Positions 10,059 to 20,106 of a stretch of DNA of 64,000 nucleotides are shown here, in pieces; position 1 is the first letter of the stretch, and every line of letters begins with the position of its first letter. Both the position numbers and the translations under genes were made by a program. This DNA is from an uncultured Paraburkholderia sp. (GTDB lineage: Bacteria > Pseudomonadota > Gammaproteobacteria > Burkholderiales > Burkholderiaceae), in NCBI GenBank assembly GCA_940746715.1, contig CALNWN010000003.1, positions 434,001 through 498,000 on the forward strand. The letters are read 5' to 3'. The notes under the pieces are model-generated. The model ran no database searches and was not told where the DNA came from. It saw only the letters and a program-made list of their open reading frames with translations.

Positions 10059-10508
10059 TTACTTGCGGCGCGCCGCGGTCTTGCGCGCGGGTTTCTTCGC
10101 GGCCGGCGCTTCTTCGTCCTCTTCGTCGGGCTCGCTCGAGCGCGCGCTGCCGAACGGATCAGGCGTGGACAGCTTGATGCGCACCGGCTTCTCGCCCCAG
10201 ATTTCCTTGAGGTTGTAGTACTGGCGCAGCGCCGGCTGCAGGATGTGGACGATCGCGTCGCCGCAATCCACCAGCACCCATTCGCCGATGTCCTCGCCTT
10301 CGGTGCTGACGATCTCGCCGCCGGCTTCCTTCACGCCTTCGCGCACGCTAGAGGCGAGCGCCTTGGTTTGCCGGTTCGAGGTGCCGCTCGCGATGATCAC
10401 GCGATCGAACAGCGCGGTCAGATGGCTGGTGTTGAACACCCTGATGTCTTGCGCCTTGACGTCTTCGAGAGCGTCGACGATCACGCGTTGCAGTTTGCGA
10501 ATATCCAT
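10059..10508 (-). CDS. rsfS: Ribosomal silencing factor RsfS
   Basis: The product is 149 residues from ATG 10508. The Iojap/RsfS domain covers about residues 1-115 (FDRVIIASGTSNRQ, GEDIGEWVLVDCGDAIVHI). A charged tail of about 30 residues rich in Asp/Glu then Lys/Ala/Arg follows, usual in Burkholderiaceae. RsfS binds uL14 and blocks subunit joining during starvation. Its start is 4 bp after the nadD stop, which indicates translational coupling. Confidence 0.95.
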   Translation of the reverse strand: MDIRKLQRVIVDALEDVKAQDIRVFNTSHLTALFDRVIIASGTSNRQTKALASSVREGVKEAGGEIVSTEGEDIGEWVLVDCGDAIVHILQPALRQYYNLKEIWGEKPVRIKLSTPDPFGSARSSEPDEEDEEAPAAKKPARKTAARRK

Positions 10509-10512
10509 GAGG

Positions 10513-11229
10513 TTACCGGTGGTACAAATGATGTTGAAGGATGTAGTCCCACACCGCGGTGGGGACGTGGCTTGCGGCCTCGCCGTGCTGCTCGCCGCCC
10601 GCATGAGCAAGCCGCTGGCTCACCTGCTCGCGCAGATGCGCGCGAATGTCGGTGGCCGAGACATTGAACGCAAGCGTCGTGTCGATCAGCAAGTGGCCGC
10701 AAGGCGTGGCTTGCAGAAGCTCGGCGCTGGCGCGGCGCGCCTCAATTTCTTTGGCGACGGCAGGCGCGATCGACGCGAGGTCGAAACCCGGCCGCGTGGC
10801 CGCGCAGATGTGCGCGAAGTCGAACAGGCGCCGCCAGTCGCGCCAGGTGTCGAGATGCACCAGCTGATCCGCGCCGATCAGCAAGGCAATCGATGCGTCG
10901 CTGCCTTCGCGCTCGCGCCAGCGCTGCAGCGTGTCGACGGTGTAGATTGGGCCTTCGTGCTCGATTTCGTCAGTGGCGACGCGCACCGTCACGCCTGGCA
11001 GCTTCAGTTCGCTCGCCGCGGCGCGCGTCATGGCGAGGCGATGCACGGCCGGCGAGACGTCCGCTTTCTGCCAGGGCTGGCCGGCCGGCAGCAGCACCAG
11101 TTCGGTCAGTTGCAGCACGTGGGCGAAACGCCGCGCGAGCGCGAGGTGGCCGTCGTGGATCGGGTCGAAGGTGCCGCCGAGCAAACCGATCCGGCGAGGC
11201 AGCGCAACGGGTTGAGCGATCGGCTTCAG
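10513..11229 (-). CDS. nadD: Nicotinate-nucleotide adenylyltransferase
   Basis: This enzyme makes deamido-NAD from NaMN and ATP. It has [12 protein letters not shown] (the HxGH nucleotidyl transferase motif) and the C-terminal [11 protein letters not shown] motif (usual SSTxIR). No ATG lies in a suitable place. I chose CTG at 11229 because AAAGGA stands 7 bases upstream and the protein then begins [21 protein letters not shown] at 11184 would start directly at the motif and leaves out the first strand. Length is 238 residues with the CTG start. It lies 61 bp after hemF. Confidence 0.9.
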   Translation of the reverse strand: MKPIAQPVALPRRIGLLGGTFDPIHDGHLALARRFAHVLQLTELVLLPAGQPWQKADVSPAVHRLAMTRAAASELKLPGVTVRVATDEIEHEGPIYTVDTLQRWREREGSDASIALLIGADQLVHLDTWRDWRRLFDFAHICAATRPGFDLASIAPAVAKEIEARRASAELLQATPCGHLLIDTTLAFNVSATDIRAHLREQVSQRLAHAGGEQHGEAASHVPTAVWDYILQHHLYHR

Positions 11230-11290
11230 GTCAGAATCCTTTGTCGTGGCGACGGGTCGGGCAGTGCGCGCGTTCGGGCGCCCGAAGCGC

Positions 11291-12214
11291 TCACACCCAC
11301 TCGCGCGGCACGAGAAAATCGCTGTAAAGGCGCGCTTCCGGCGTGCCCGGCTCGGGCTGCCAGTTGTAGCGCCAGTTCACCACAGGCGGCATCGACATCA
11401 GAATCGATTCGGTGCGTCCGCCGCTCTGCAGCCCAAACAGTGTGCCACGGTCGAAGACCAGATTGAACTCGACGTAGCGGCCGCGCCGGTAAGCCTGGAA
11501 TTCGCGCTCCGCCTCGCCGTACGGCATGTTGCAGCGCTTTTCGATGATCGGCAGATACGCTTTGAGAAATCCCTCGCCCACGCTTTTCAGCATCGCGAAC
11601 GATTGATCGAAGCCTGGCGCCGAGTAGTCGTCGAAAAAGATCCCGCCGATGCCGCGCGGCTCGTTCCTGTGCTTCAGAAAGAAGTACTCGTCGCACCAGC
11701 GCTTGAACTTCGGGTAGAGGTCCGCGCCGTAAGGCGCGAGCGCGTCGCGGCAGGTGCGGTGAAAGTGCTGCGCGTCTTCCTCATAACCGTAGTAGGGCGT
11801 CAGGTCCATGCCGCCGCCGAACCAGAACGCGGGCGCTGCGCCGGCCTTCGTTGCGACCAGCAGGCGCACGTTCATATGCACGGTCGGGCAATGCGGATTG
11901 TGCGGATGCAGCACGAGCGACACGCCCATCGCTTCGAAGCCGCGCCCGGCCAGCTGCGGACGTGCAGCGCTCGCCGAACCCGGCAACGCGTCGCCGCTCA
12001 CATCCGAAAACCCGATGCCCGCGCGCTCGAAGAAATGGCCGCCTTCGAGAATCCGCGTGCAGCCGCCGCCGCGCAGCTTTTCGCCGGGCGCGCGCTGCCA
12101 TGCGTCGGTGGCGAAGGGCTTGCCGTCGAAGGCGCCCAGCGCGTCCGCGATGTCGGTTTGCAGGCCTTGCAGCCAGGTGCGCACGGCCTGTGCGTCGTAG
12201 CTCGAATCGGTCAT
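11291..12214 (-). CDS. hemF: Oxygen-dependent coproporphyrinogen III oxidase
   Basis: The product is 307 residues from ATG 12214, full length. HemF converts coproporphyrinogen III to protoporphyrinogen IX with O2 in the cytoplasm. Conserved stretches are [44 protein letters not shown] and the C-terminal [12 protein letters not shown]. It is part of the yebC-purD-hemF-nadD block. Its presence fits aerobic or microaerobic life together with complex I at the other end of the window. Confidence 0.96.
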   Translation of the reverse strand: MTDSSYDAQAVRTWLQGLQTDIADALGAFDGKPFATDAWQRAPGEKLRGGGCTRILEGGHFFERAGIGFSDVSGDALPGSASAARPQLAGRGFEAMGVSLVLHPHNPHCPTVHMNVRLLVATKAGAAPAFWFGGGMDLTPYYGYEEDAQHFHRTCRDALAPYGADLYPKFKRWCDEYFFLKHRNEPRGIGGIFFDDYSAPGFDQSFAMLKSVGEGFLKAYLPIIEKRCNMPYGEAEREFQAYRRGRYVEFNLVFDRGTLFGLQSGGRTESILMSMPPVVNWRYNWQPEPGTPEARLYSDFLVPREWV

Positions 12215-12387
12215 GGATGCAGGTGCTGAGGGCGGCACAGGGTGCCGCGGTTCGTCGTGAAGCGCCGCGTGGCGGCTGGCCCGGGCGGTTCAATGCAAAG
12301 CGCGGCGGCGCAGCGAAACACGCGCCGCCGCCAACCCGCAGTGTAAACGCCGTGGCCGCGGCAGTCCGGGCGCGGCGGCCCGCTGCC

Positions 12388-13686
12388 TCAGTGCTTTCCT
12401 TCGGTTTTCGCGTCGTGCTTGCGGTTCAGCGCGCGATAGCCGATGTCGCGCCGGTACTGCATGCCGTCGAAGGAAATCTGGTTGATCGTTTCGTACGCGA
12501 CCGACTGCGCGCTGCGCACGGAATCGGCGAGACCCACCACGCACAGCACGCGCCCGCCCGACGTGACGAGCTTGCCGTCTTTCAGCGTGGTGCCCGCGTG
12601 AATGGTGACCGAATACGCCGTCTGAGCGGGAATGTCGTTGATGCGGTCGCCCTTGCGCGGCGTGTTCGGGTAGTTGTGCGCGGCCAGCACGACGCCGAGC
12701 GCGGTGCGGCGGTCCCACTCCAGTTCCACCGTGTCGAGCGTGCCGGCAATGGCCTGTTCGACCACCTTCGAATAGTCGCCTTTCAGACGCGCCATGATGG
12801 GCTGCGTTTCCGGGTCGCCCATGCGGCAGTTGAATTCGAGCGTCTTCGGATTGCCTTGCGCGTCGATCATCAGGCCGGCGTACAGGAAGCCGGTGTAGCG
12901 AATGCCTTCTTTCTCCATGCCGCGCACCGTCGGCAGGATGATTTCGCGCATGACGCGGGCGTGCAGTTGCGGCGTGACGATCGGCGCGGGCGAGTACGCG
13001 CCCATGCCGCCCGTGTTCGGGCCCTGATCGCCGTCGAGCAAACGCTTGTGGTCCTGGCTCGACGCGAGCGGCAGCACGTGCTTGCCGTCCACCATGACGA
13101 TAAAGCTCGCTTCCTCGCCGGCGAGGAATTCCTCGATCACGACGCGCGCGCCGGCATCGCCGAGCTTGTTGTCCGACAGCATCATGTCCACCGCGGCGTG
13201 CGCTTCTTCCAGCGTTTGCGCGACCACCACGCCCTTGCCGGCGGCGAGGCCGTCGGCCTTGATCACGATCGGCGCGCCCCTGGCGTCGAGGTACGCGTGC
13301 GCGGCGGCGACATCGGCGAAAGTTTCGTATTCGGCTGTCGGGATCGCGTGACGCTTCATGAACGCCTTCGCGAAGTCCTTCGAGCTCTCGAGCTGCGCCG
13401 CTTCTTTGGTCGGTCCGAAAATCTTCAGCCCGCGCGAGCGGAACAGATTGACGATGCCCGCGGCGAGCGGCGCTTCCGGCCCTACCAGCGTAAAGGCGAT
13501 CTGCTCTTTCTCGACGAAATCGGCGAGCGCGGCCGGCTTGGTGATGTCGACGTTGCGCAGCCGCTCGTCCTGTGCGGTGCCGCCGTTGCCAGGTGCCACG
13601 TAGACGAGCTGGACCCGCGGCGATTGCGCGAGCTTCCATGCGAGCGCATGTTCGCGACCGCCGGACCCGACGACGAGTAACTTCAT
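12388..13686 (-). CDS. purD: Phosphoribosylamine-glycine ligase
   Basis: The product is 432 residues. It has an N-terminal domain starting MKLLVVGSGGREHALAWKL, an ATP-grasp domain with GLAAGKGVVV and GPNTGGMGAYSP, and the C-terminal domain with LGVVLAAHNYP. PurD joins phosphoribosylamine and glycine in purine synthesis. The gap to yebC upstream is 242 bp and contains no supported gene; it may hold a promoter. No damage is seen. Confidence 0.96.
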   Translation of the reverse strand: MKLLVVGSGGREHALAWKLAQSPRVQLVYVAPGNGGTAQDERLRNVDITKPAALADFVEKEQIAFTLVGPEAPLAAGIVNLFRSRGLKIFGPTKEAAQLESSKDFAKAFMKRHAIPTAEYETFADVAAAHAYLDARGAPIVIKADGLAAGKGVVVAQTLEEAHAAVDMMLSDNKLGDAGARVVIEEFLAGEEASFIVMVDGKHVLPLASSQDHKRLLDGDQGPNTGGMGAYSPAPIVTPQLHARVMREIILPTVRGMEKEGIRYTGFLYAGLMIDAQGNPKTLEFNCRMGDPETQPIMARLKGDYSKVVEQAIAGTLDTVELEWDRRTALGVVLAAHNYPNTPRKGDRINDIPAQTAYSVTIHAGTTLKDGKLVTSGGRVLCVVGLADSVRSAQSVAYETINQISFDGMQYRRDIGYRALNRKHDAKTEGKH

Positions 13687-13928
13687 GTGAATCCCCGAGA
13701 CTTAAAAACCATAAACGGCGCGCCGTATGAGGTGGCGAGCCGTGCAATAACAGTGAGTCCCGCCATGTTCGCCGCCCGCCGAGGCGGGCAGAGCGCAGGG
13801 CGAACCCGGATGGAGGCGGCGCTTGCCCGACGCGCCAGGCCGGCTACGCCCGTTCAGCAGCAACGATGAAGCGCACCGGCGGGGCCCGGCCACGAGAGCG
13901 GCTCGGCCGGTGTCATGACCTGACGGCT

Positions 13929-14657
13929 TCATTCGTCGGCGATCGCGGCGTTTGTATAGACTTCCTGCACGTCGTCCAGATTTTCCAGCACGTCGAGCAG
14001 CTTCTGCATCTTCACGGCGTCGTCGCCGGTGAACTCGACTTCCGTCTGAGGTTTCATCGTGACCTCGGCCACTTCGGCCTTGAAGCCCGCGGCTTCGAGC
14101 GCGGCCTTCACCTTCGGGAAGTCGTTCGGCGGGCACAGCACTTCAATGCTGCCGTCTTCGTTCGTCACCACGTCGTCGGCGCCGGCTTCGAGCGCGGCTT
14201 CCATGAGCTTGTCTTCGGGCGTGCCCGGCGCGAACAGGAACTGGCCGATGTGATCGAACATGAACGACACGGAGCCGTCCGTGCCCATGTTGCCGCCGTT
14301 CTTCGAGAAGGCGTGACGCACTTCCGCCACGGTGCGCGTGCGGTTGTCGGTCATGGTGTCGACGATCACCGCCGCACCGCCGATACCGTAGCCTTCGTAG
14401 CGGATTTCTTCGTAGTTCGCACCGTCGACACCGCCCACGCCGCGCTGGATCGCACGGTTGACGTTGTCTTTGGGCATGTTGGCGTCGTACGCCTTTTCGA
14501 CGGCGAGCCGCAGACGCGGATTCGAGTCGATGTCGCCGCCGCCCATGCGCGCCGCGACCTGAATTTCCTTGATGAGCCGCGTCCAGACCTTGCCGCGCTT
14601 GGCGTCGGCCGCTGCCTTCTTATGCTTGATGTTGGCCCATTTCGAATGACCCGCCAT
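13929..14657 (-). CDS. yebC: YebC/PmpR-family protein
   Basis: The product is 242 residues from ATG 14657, preceded by GGAGAAAGGT. The sequence [22 protein letters not shown] is diagnostic of the family, as are the middle block [18 protein letters not shown] and the three-domain length. The family was described as DNA-binding regulators; recent work links YebC-type proteins to ribosome rescue at polyproline stretches. It heads the block that runs to rng. Confidence 0.95.
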   Translation of the reverse strand: MAGHSKWANIKHKKAAADAKRGKVWTRLIKEIQVAARMGGGDIDSNPRLRLAVEKAYDANMPKDNVNRAIQRGVGGVDGANYEEIRYEGYGIGGAAVIVDTMTDNRTRTVAEVRHAFSKNGGNMGTDGSVSFMFDHIGQFLFAPGTPEDKLMEAALEAGADDVVTNEDGSIEVLCPPNDFPKVKAALEAAGFKAEVAEVTMKPQTEVEFTGDDAVKMQKLLDVLENLDDVQEVYTNAAIADE

Positions 14658-14914
14658 ACCTTTCTCCGTCGCGCGCGCCAGCGGGGCGCACGCATTGTGC
14701 AATTGTCGTTGCGATTTTCCGGGCGCGAGCAGAAAGGGGCGCCTCGATGTCAAATTCGCCGCGCCTCACGTTGCACGCTAGGCCGCTCTGGGAGCGGATT
14801 CGAATTTTATCACGCCGCGGGGGCGCGGCAGAGACCGGCGTGGCTCGAAACTGCACGAAAAGTTTGCGTTTGCGGCGCGAATCGCGCGCCGCATGGCCGT
14901 TTTTCAGACAACCC

Positions 14915-15565
14915 TCAGTTCTTGGTTCCGAACAGCCGGTCGCCTGCGTCGCCGAGGCCCGGCACGATGTACACGTGTTCGTTCAGATGCGAATCGAGCG
15001 ACGCGACGAAAAGCTTCACGTCCGGATGCGCATCCTGGAACACCTGCACGCCCTCCGGCGCGGCGACGAGCGCGAGAAACAGGATGTTCTCGGCCGCCAC
15101 GTTGCGGCGCTTGAGTACGTCGACCGCGTGCACGGCGGAATAGCCGGTCGCGACCATCGGGTCGCACAGAATGAACACCCGGTCTTCGAGGTCGGGCAGG
15201 CGCACGAGGTACTCCACCGGCCGGTGGTCGTCCGAGCGGTACACGCCGATATGACCGACGCGCGCCGACGGCACCAGCTCCAGCAAGCCGTCCGACATGC
15301 CGATGCCCGCGCGCAGCACCGGCACGATGGCGAGCTTCTTGCTGGCGATCACCGGCGCGTCGATTTCGACGAGCGGCGTGTTCAGGCGGCGCGTGGTCAT
15401 CGGCAGATTGCGGGTGATTTCGTAACCCATCAGCAGCGTGATCTCGCGCAGCAGCTCGCGGAACGTGCGCGTGGACGTGTCCCGGTCGCGCATGTGCGAC
15501 AGCTTGTGCTGGATCAGCGGGTGATCGAGGATGAAAAGATTGGGAAAACGGCTGTCCTGGGTCAT
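14915..15565 (-). CDS. upp: Uracil phosphoribosyltransferase
   Basis: The product is 216 residues from ATG 15565. The frame is open far upstream, but the family start is the [17 protein letters not shown] region. The PRPP-binding loop is [13 protein letters not shown], and the uracil-binding C-terminus has [16 protein letters not shown]. It salvages uracil to UMP in the cytoplasm. It lies upstream of yebC on the same strand and diverges from the SDR at 15842 across 276 bp. Confidence 0.96.
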   Translation of the reverse strand: MTQDSRFPNLFILDHPLIQHKLSHMRDRDTSTRTFRELLREITLLMGYEITRNLPMTTRRLNTPLVEIDAPVIASKKLAIVPVLRAGIGMSDGLLELVPSARVGHIGVYRSDDHRPVEYLVRLPDLEDRVFILCDPMVATGYSAVHAVDVLKRRNVAAENILFLALVAAPEGVQVFQDAHPDVKLFVASLDSHLNEHVYIVPGLGDAGDRLFGTKN

Positions 15566-15841
15566 GGCGGGCGCACAAGCGGCGGGAAAAGGCAAATTCG
15601 GGCAATCCGAGGTCGATTCAAGCTCGCTTCGAGGTCGCTTGGGAATCGGTTCGGCGCGCCGCCCGGCCGGCGACAATAAGGTGCGACGACCGGCGAACGC
15701 GCCACCGAGCAAGTTTACCGAAAGAGTGGCGTCCGAAGATACCGAAGATTGCAGCGACCCGGCGCAGCCCAGCACCGATTCTTCTAGAATCGGGGGAAAC
15801 TTTGCAATCATCGGCAACACGCCAGCGAGGAGAACACATAC

Positions 15842-16621
15842 ATGGACATGGGAATCGCGGAGCGCACGGCGCTCGTTTGCGCGGCGAGCAAGGGCTTGGG
15901 GCGCGGCTGCGCCGAGGCGCTCGCGGCTGAAGGCGTGAATCTGACGATCGTCGCGCGCACTGCCGCTACGCTCGAGGCGACGGCCGACCAGATCCGCCGG
16001 CAAAGCGGTGTCGAAGTGAAGACGGTGGCCTGCGACATCACCACGCCCGAAGGCCGGGCCGCGGCGCTCGCCGCGTGTCCGCAGCCGGACATCCTCGTCA
16101 ATAATGCGGGCGGCCCGCCGCCCGGCGATTTTCGGCAGTTCACGCACGACGACTGGATTCGCGCGCTGGAAAGCAACATGCTGACGCCGATCGAACTGAT
16201 CCGCGCGACCATCGACGGCATGAGCGCGCGCGGCTACGGGCGCATCGTCAATATCACGAGTTCCGCGGTGAAGGCGCCCATCGACGTGCTCGGCCTCTCC
16301 AACGGCGCGCGTTCGGGGCTGACCGGCTTCGTCGCGGGGCTTGCGCGCAAGATGGCACCCACCGGCGTGACGATCAACAATCTGCTGCCGGGCATGTTCG
16401 ACACGGACCGGATCGCCGTGACCATGGCGGCCACGGCAGAATCGCACAACATTTGCGTCGACGAAGCGCGCCAGCAGCGCATGAAGGCGATTCCCGCCGG
16501 CCGCTTCGGCACGCCCGACGAGTTCGGCCGCGCCTGTGCCTTTTTGTGCAGCGTGCACGCGGGCTACATCACGGGACAGAACTGGTTGATCGACGGCGGC
16601 GCGTATCCGGGTACTTTCTAG
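15842..16621 (+). CDS. SDR-family protein with altered active-site motif
   Basis: The product is 259 residues with a Rossmann fold: [19 protein letters not shown] at the N-terminus (instead of TGxxxGxG), [11 protein letters not shown], and the C-terminal [15 protein letters not shown]. The Ser of the active site is present (NITSSAV), but the expected YxxxK is replaced by SNGAR. This matches a known FabG-like SDR subgroup that lacks the standard NAD-binding motif and catalytic tetrad, so the deviation is probably ancestral and not damage. Substrate and activity are unknown. It is 114 bp upstream of mgsA. Confidence 0.85.
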   Translation: MDMGIAERTALVCAASKGLGRGCAEALAAEGVNLTIVARTAATLEATADQIRRQSGVEVKTVACDITTPEGRAAALAACPQPDILVNNAGGPPPGDFRQFTHDDWIRALESNMLTPIELIRATIDGMSARGYGRIVNITSSAVKAPIDVLGLSNGARSGLTGFVAGLARKMAPTGVTINNLLPGMFDTDRIAVTMAATAESHNICVDEARQQRMKAIPAGRFGTPDEFGRACAFLCSVHAGYITGQNWLIDGGAYPGTF

Positions 16622-16735
16622 GCGCGCACTTTTTAGGCACTTTCGAGGCGCGTCAGCGGATCTTCGCACCCCTGCGGCAGCCATTCCCGCCGCAAACAAC
16701 AACGACAATCACAACGGTTTCAGGAGTCTTACGTC

Positions 16736-17124
16736 ATGACCACCCGCATTGCGCTGATCGCGCACGATCACAAGAAGGACGATATCGTCACGCTGGCCGG
16801 CGAATACGTCGACACGCTCCGGCGCTGCAACATCATCGCGACCGGTACGATCGGCGGACGCATCAGCGACGCGCATGGCCTGCAGGTCGAGCGCATGCTG
16901 TCGGGCCCGCACGGCGGCGACCTGCAGATCGGCGCGCAACTGGCGGAAGGGCGTGTCGACATGGTGATCTTTCTACGCGATCCGATGACGCCGCAACAGC
17001 ACGAGCCGGACATCAACGCGCTCTTGCGCGCCTGCGACGTGCACAACATTCCGTGCGCGACCAATATTCGACGGCGCGCATGATTCTCGACGTGCTTACG
17101 TTGCGGCTCACGCAGCAGGCCTGA
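16736..17124 (+). pseudogene. mgsA: Methylglyoxal synthase, frameshifted near the C-terminus
   Basis: The first about 110 codons encode a typical Mgs[38 protein letters not shown] (catalytic region) and [14 protein letters not shown]. After IPCATN a one-base deletion near 17067-17071 changes the frame, which stops at 17081-17083. The expected tail ([18 protein letters not shown]) follows in another frame to TGA at 17122-17124. The enzyme turns dihydroxyacetone phosphate into methylglyoxal and phosphate. The lost tail includes the conserved ATN-x-A-T-A segment, so activity is doubtful, but partial function cannot be excluded. Confidence 0.8.
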
Positions 17125-17192
17125 GGCGGCGTGCTTCGAAGTCATCGGCGAGAAGCATAACCAGATCGCATTCCCCATCAAGGAGACGTTGA

Positions 17193-18167
17193 ATGGTCAA
17201 AGCAATCCGATTCGATAAAACCGGCGGCCCGGAGGTCATGAAATGGGTCGACGTCGAAGTAGGCGACCCCGGCGCGGGAGAAATTCGCATTCGTCAGACG
17301 GCGGTCGGGCTCAACTATATCGACGTGTATTTCCGCACCGGCCTGTATCCGCTGCCGCTGCCCGGCGGCCTCGGCATGGAAGCCGCGGGCGAAGTGACGG
17401 CGGTCGGTGCAGGTGTGAGCAACCTGCAAGCGGGCGACCGCGTCGCCTACGTGGCGAGGCCGCCGGGTGCGTATGCGCAGGAGCGCGTGCTGCCGGAGGC
17501 GCAGGTCATCAAGCTGCCGGACACGATCAGCGACGAACAGGCGGCGTCGGTGATGTTGCAAGGCCTCACCGCGCAGTATCTGCTGCGCCGCACGTATCCG
17601 GTAAAGGCGGGCGACACGATCCTGATTCAGGCCGCGGCGGGCGGCGTCGGCCTGCTGGTGTGCCAGTGGGCAAAAGCGCTGGGCGCGACGGTGATCGGCA
17701 CCGTCGGCTCGGACGAGAAAGCGGACGTCGCCCGGGCGCACGGCTGCGATCACGCCATTGTCTATACGCGCGAGAACTTCACGAAGCGCGTGCGCGAGAT
17801 CACCAACGGCGCGGACGTGCCGGTTGTATACGACTCGATCGGTAAAGACACGTTTACCGGTTCGCTCGATTGCCTCGCGCCGCTCGGCATGTTCGTGAGC
17901 TTCGGCAATGCGTCTGGACCGTTGCCGCCTATCGACTCGTCCGAATTCGCCGGACGCGGCTCGCTGTTCTTCACGCGCCCCACGCTGTTTACGTATATGG
18001 GCAAGCGCAGCGACTACGAGGCGATGGCCGCCGAGCTCTTCGACGTGCTGAGTTCCGGCAAGGTGAAGACGAGCATCAATCAGCGCTACGCGCTTGCCGA
18101 CGTCGGTCAGGCGCATGCGGACCTCGAAGCGCGCAAAACCACGGGCTCGACCATTCTGCTGCCGTAG
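17193..18167 (+). CDS. NADPH:quinone oxidoreductase, zinc-independent MDR family
   Basis: The product is 324 residues. It belongs to the quinone reductase branch of the medium-chain dehydrogenase/reductases: an N-terminal GroES-like domain (VGLNYIDVYFRTGLYPLPLP) and a Rossmann domain with AAAGGVGLLVCQWAKALGA. No catalytic zinc ligands are seen, as in E. coli Qor, which it closely resembles. It reduces quinones with NADPH in the cytoplasm. A good terminator follows at 18197. Confidence 0.92.
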   Translation: MVKAIRFDKTGGPEVMKWVDVEVGDPGAGEIRIRQTAVGLNYIDVYFRTGLYPLPLPGGLGMEAAGEVTAVGAGVSNLQAGDRVAYVARPPGAYAQERVLPEAQVIKLPDTISDEQAASVMLQGLTAQYLLRRTYPVKAGDTILIQAAAGGVGLLVCQWAKALGATVIGTVGSDEKADVARAHGCDHAIVYTRENFTKRVREITNGADVPVVYDSIGKDTFTGSLDCLAPLGMFVSFGNASGPLPPIDSSEFAGRGSLFFTRPTLFTYMGKRSDYEAMAAELFDVLSSGKVKTSINQRYALADVGQAHADLEARKTTGSTILLP

Positions 18168-18196
18168 TCTTCCTGCGCTTTCGTCGTCCCACCCGG

Positions 18197-18236
18197 GGCC
18201 GTTCCATCTGGCGATGGAGCGGCCTTCGTCTTTTCT
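18197..18236 (+). terminator. Rho-independent terminator after the quinone reductase gene
   Basis: A 12-bp stem with one G-T wobble (GGCCGTTCCATC / GATGGAGCGGCC) and a TGGC loop is followed by a T-rich run. It separates the quinone reductase gene from the kdp locus. Confidence 0.85.
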
Positions 18237-18244
18237 GCATGCTG

Positions 18245-18262
18245 TTTACACGATTTTTATAC
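18245..18262 (+). promoter_or_regulatory. Candidate KdpE-binding site upstream of kdp
   Basis: TTTACA, three bases, then TTTTTATAC stand about 85 bp before the first small kdp reading frame. The E. coli KdpE box contains the same two elements (TTTATAC and TTTACAC) in the opposite order. This is only an inference from similarity and position; it could also be promoter sequence. Confidence 0.35.
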
Positions 18263-18344
18263 GGCCCCCATCAGCTTTGATCAGGCCTTTACGCGCGTGC
18301 GCCTATCGTTGCAGCTATCCAAAGTCCGTCAATGGAGAACAAAA

Positions 18345-18458
18345 ATGGATGTGCTGTACGTCGGGGCCATCGCGCTCTTTACCGCGCTGACCGTTGCACT
18401 GATTGCCGGCTGCGAGAAGCTGCTGCTGACTCGCCGCGGACAGGGAGCGCGCTCATGA
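18345..18458 (+). CDS. Small single-pass membrane peptide at the head of the kdp operon
   Basis: A 37-residue frame starts at ATG 18345 behind GGAGAAC. It encodes one hydrophobic segment (VGAIALFTALTVALIAGC) followed by EKLLLTRRG and a basic tail. Its stop overlaps the start of kdpF (ATGA), which supports translation. Short frames of this kind precede kdpF in some Burkholderia; no function is known to me. It could be a second KdpF-like stabilising peptide or an uncharacterised membrane peptide. Confidence 0.6.
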   Translation: MDVLYVGAIALFTALTVALIAGCEKLLLTRRGQGARS

Positions 18459-18547
18459 ACTGGATGCTGTGGATGTCGGGCGCGGCGACCGCGCTGCTGT
18501 TCGCATACCTAGTCTATGCGCTGTTGCGCGCGGAGGACATCGAATGA
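18455..18547 (+). CDS. kdpF: KdpF, small subunit of the K+-transporting ATPase
   Basis: A 30-residue peptide, MNWMLWMSGAATALLFAYLV followed by YALLRAEDIE, fits KdpF: one membrane helix and the typical YALLRAEDF-like end. It stabilises the KdpABC complex in the inner membrane. It overlaps the preceding frame and kdpA by ATGA. Its partners are damaged in this window, so it probably has no complex to join. Confidence 0.8.
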   Translation: MNWMLWMSGAATALLFAYLVYALLRAEDIE

Positions 18548-20106
18548 ATGCGAACAATGTCCTGCAGGCCGGACTCTTCATTGTCGTGCTGCTCGCGGCA
18601 GCGGTGCCGCTGTCGCGCTATCTCGGCGGCGTCATGGACGGCAGCGCGCGTGCTTCGCTTTGGCGGACCGGTCGAGCGGCTCTCTTGTACCGCATGGCCG
18701 GCGTCGATCCGTCGAGCGAAATGAGCTGGAAGCACTATGCAATCGCCACGGTCGCGTTCAACGCGCTCGGCGTCGTCTTTCTTTATCTGCTGTTGCGCGT
18801 GCAAGGCATGCTACCCGGCAACCCCCAGCAACTCGGCCCGATGACGGTGGACGGCGCGTTCAACACCGCGATCAGTTTCGTGACCAACACCAACTGGCAG
18901 GATTACACGCCCGAGCAGACGGTCGGTTATCTGACGCAGATGCTCGGCTTCACGGTGCAGAACTTCCTGTCGGCGGCGACCGGCATCGTGGTCGTGATCG
19001 CGCTGATTCGCGGCTTCGCTCGCCATACCGCGCAAACCATCGGCAACTTCTGGGTCGACCTGACGCGCGTCACGCTCTACGTGCTGCTGCCGATGTCGGT
19101 CGTCCTTGCCGCGCTGCTGATGAGTCAGGGCGTGATCCAGAACTTCAAGGCCTACGAAAACGTGCCCACCTTGCAGACGACGAGCTACGCCGCGCCCAGG
19201 CTCGACGCGCAAGGCAATCCGTTGAAGGATGCGAAGGGCAACGCGCTGACGGTCGACACGCCGGTCAAGACGCAGACCATTGCGATGGGCCACGGCGCTT
19301 CGCAGGAAGCGATCAAGATGCTCGGTACGAACGGCGGCGGTTTTTTTAACGGCAATTCGGCGCATCCGTTTGAAAATCCGACGCCGTTCTCCAACTTCCT
19401 GCAAATGTTCGCCATCCTGATTATTCCGGCGGCACTTGCACTGGTGTTCGGTCGCATGATCGCGGACCGCAAGCAGGGCGTCGCGGTGCTTGCCGCGATG
19501 ACGCTTGCGTTCGCCGTGTGCGTATTCGGCGAGATCGGCGCGGAGCAGGGCGGCAATCCGGCGCTCGCGGCGTTACACGTCGATCAGTCGGCGAACGCGA
19601 TGCAGTCCGGCGGCAATGCCGAGGGCAAGGAGACACGCTTCGGCATTGCCCAGTCGGGCATCTTCACGGTAGCGACCACGGCGGCCTCGTGCGGCGCGGT
19701 CGCCAATATGCATGACTCGCTCACGCCGCTCGGCGGCCTCTATCCGCTTCTTCTGATGCAGCTCGGCGAAGTGATCTTCGGCGGCGTCGGCTCAGGGCTG
19801 TACGGCATGCTCGTGTTCGCGCTGCTCGCGGTCTTCGTGGCGGGTTTGATGATCGGCCGAACGCCTGAGTATGTCGGCAAGAAGATCGAAGCCTATGAAA
19901 TGAAGATGGTATCCATTGTCGTGCTGTTGACGCCGCTGCCCGTGCTGGTGGGCACCTCGATCGCAGTGCTGAGCGACGCGGGCAAGGCGGGCATTGCCAA
20001 TCCGGGCGCGCATGGATTCTCCGAAATCCTCTACGCGTTCAGCTCAGCGGCCAACAACAACGGCAGCGCGTTCGCGGGCCTCACCGTGGGCACGCCGTTC
20101 TACAAC
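18544..20106 (+). pseudogene. kdpA: kdpA lacking its 3' end, fused in frame to kdpB remains
   Basis: KdpA is the channel-like K+-translocating subunit, about 600 residues in this group. Here 521 residues are present, with the selectivity-filter-like loops (FVTNTNWQDYTPEQTVGYL, NGGGFFNGNSAHPFENPTPFSN, TTAASCGAVANMHDSLTPLGG, AFSSAANNNGSAFAGL). The reading then passes at FYN directly into KdpB sequence. About 80 C-terminal residues, including the last transmembrane helices, are missing. The fused frame continues to 20541. A functional transporter is not expected. Confidence 0.85.

Noticed and set aside
14915..16708. An extended upp protein of about 600 residues
   Set aside because: The frame is open upstream of the true start but the extra part is antisense to the SDR gene and has no similarity to UPRTase; ATG 15565 fits the family.
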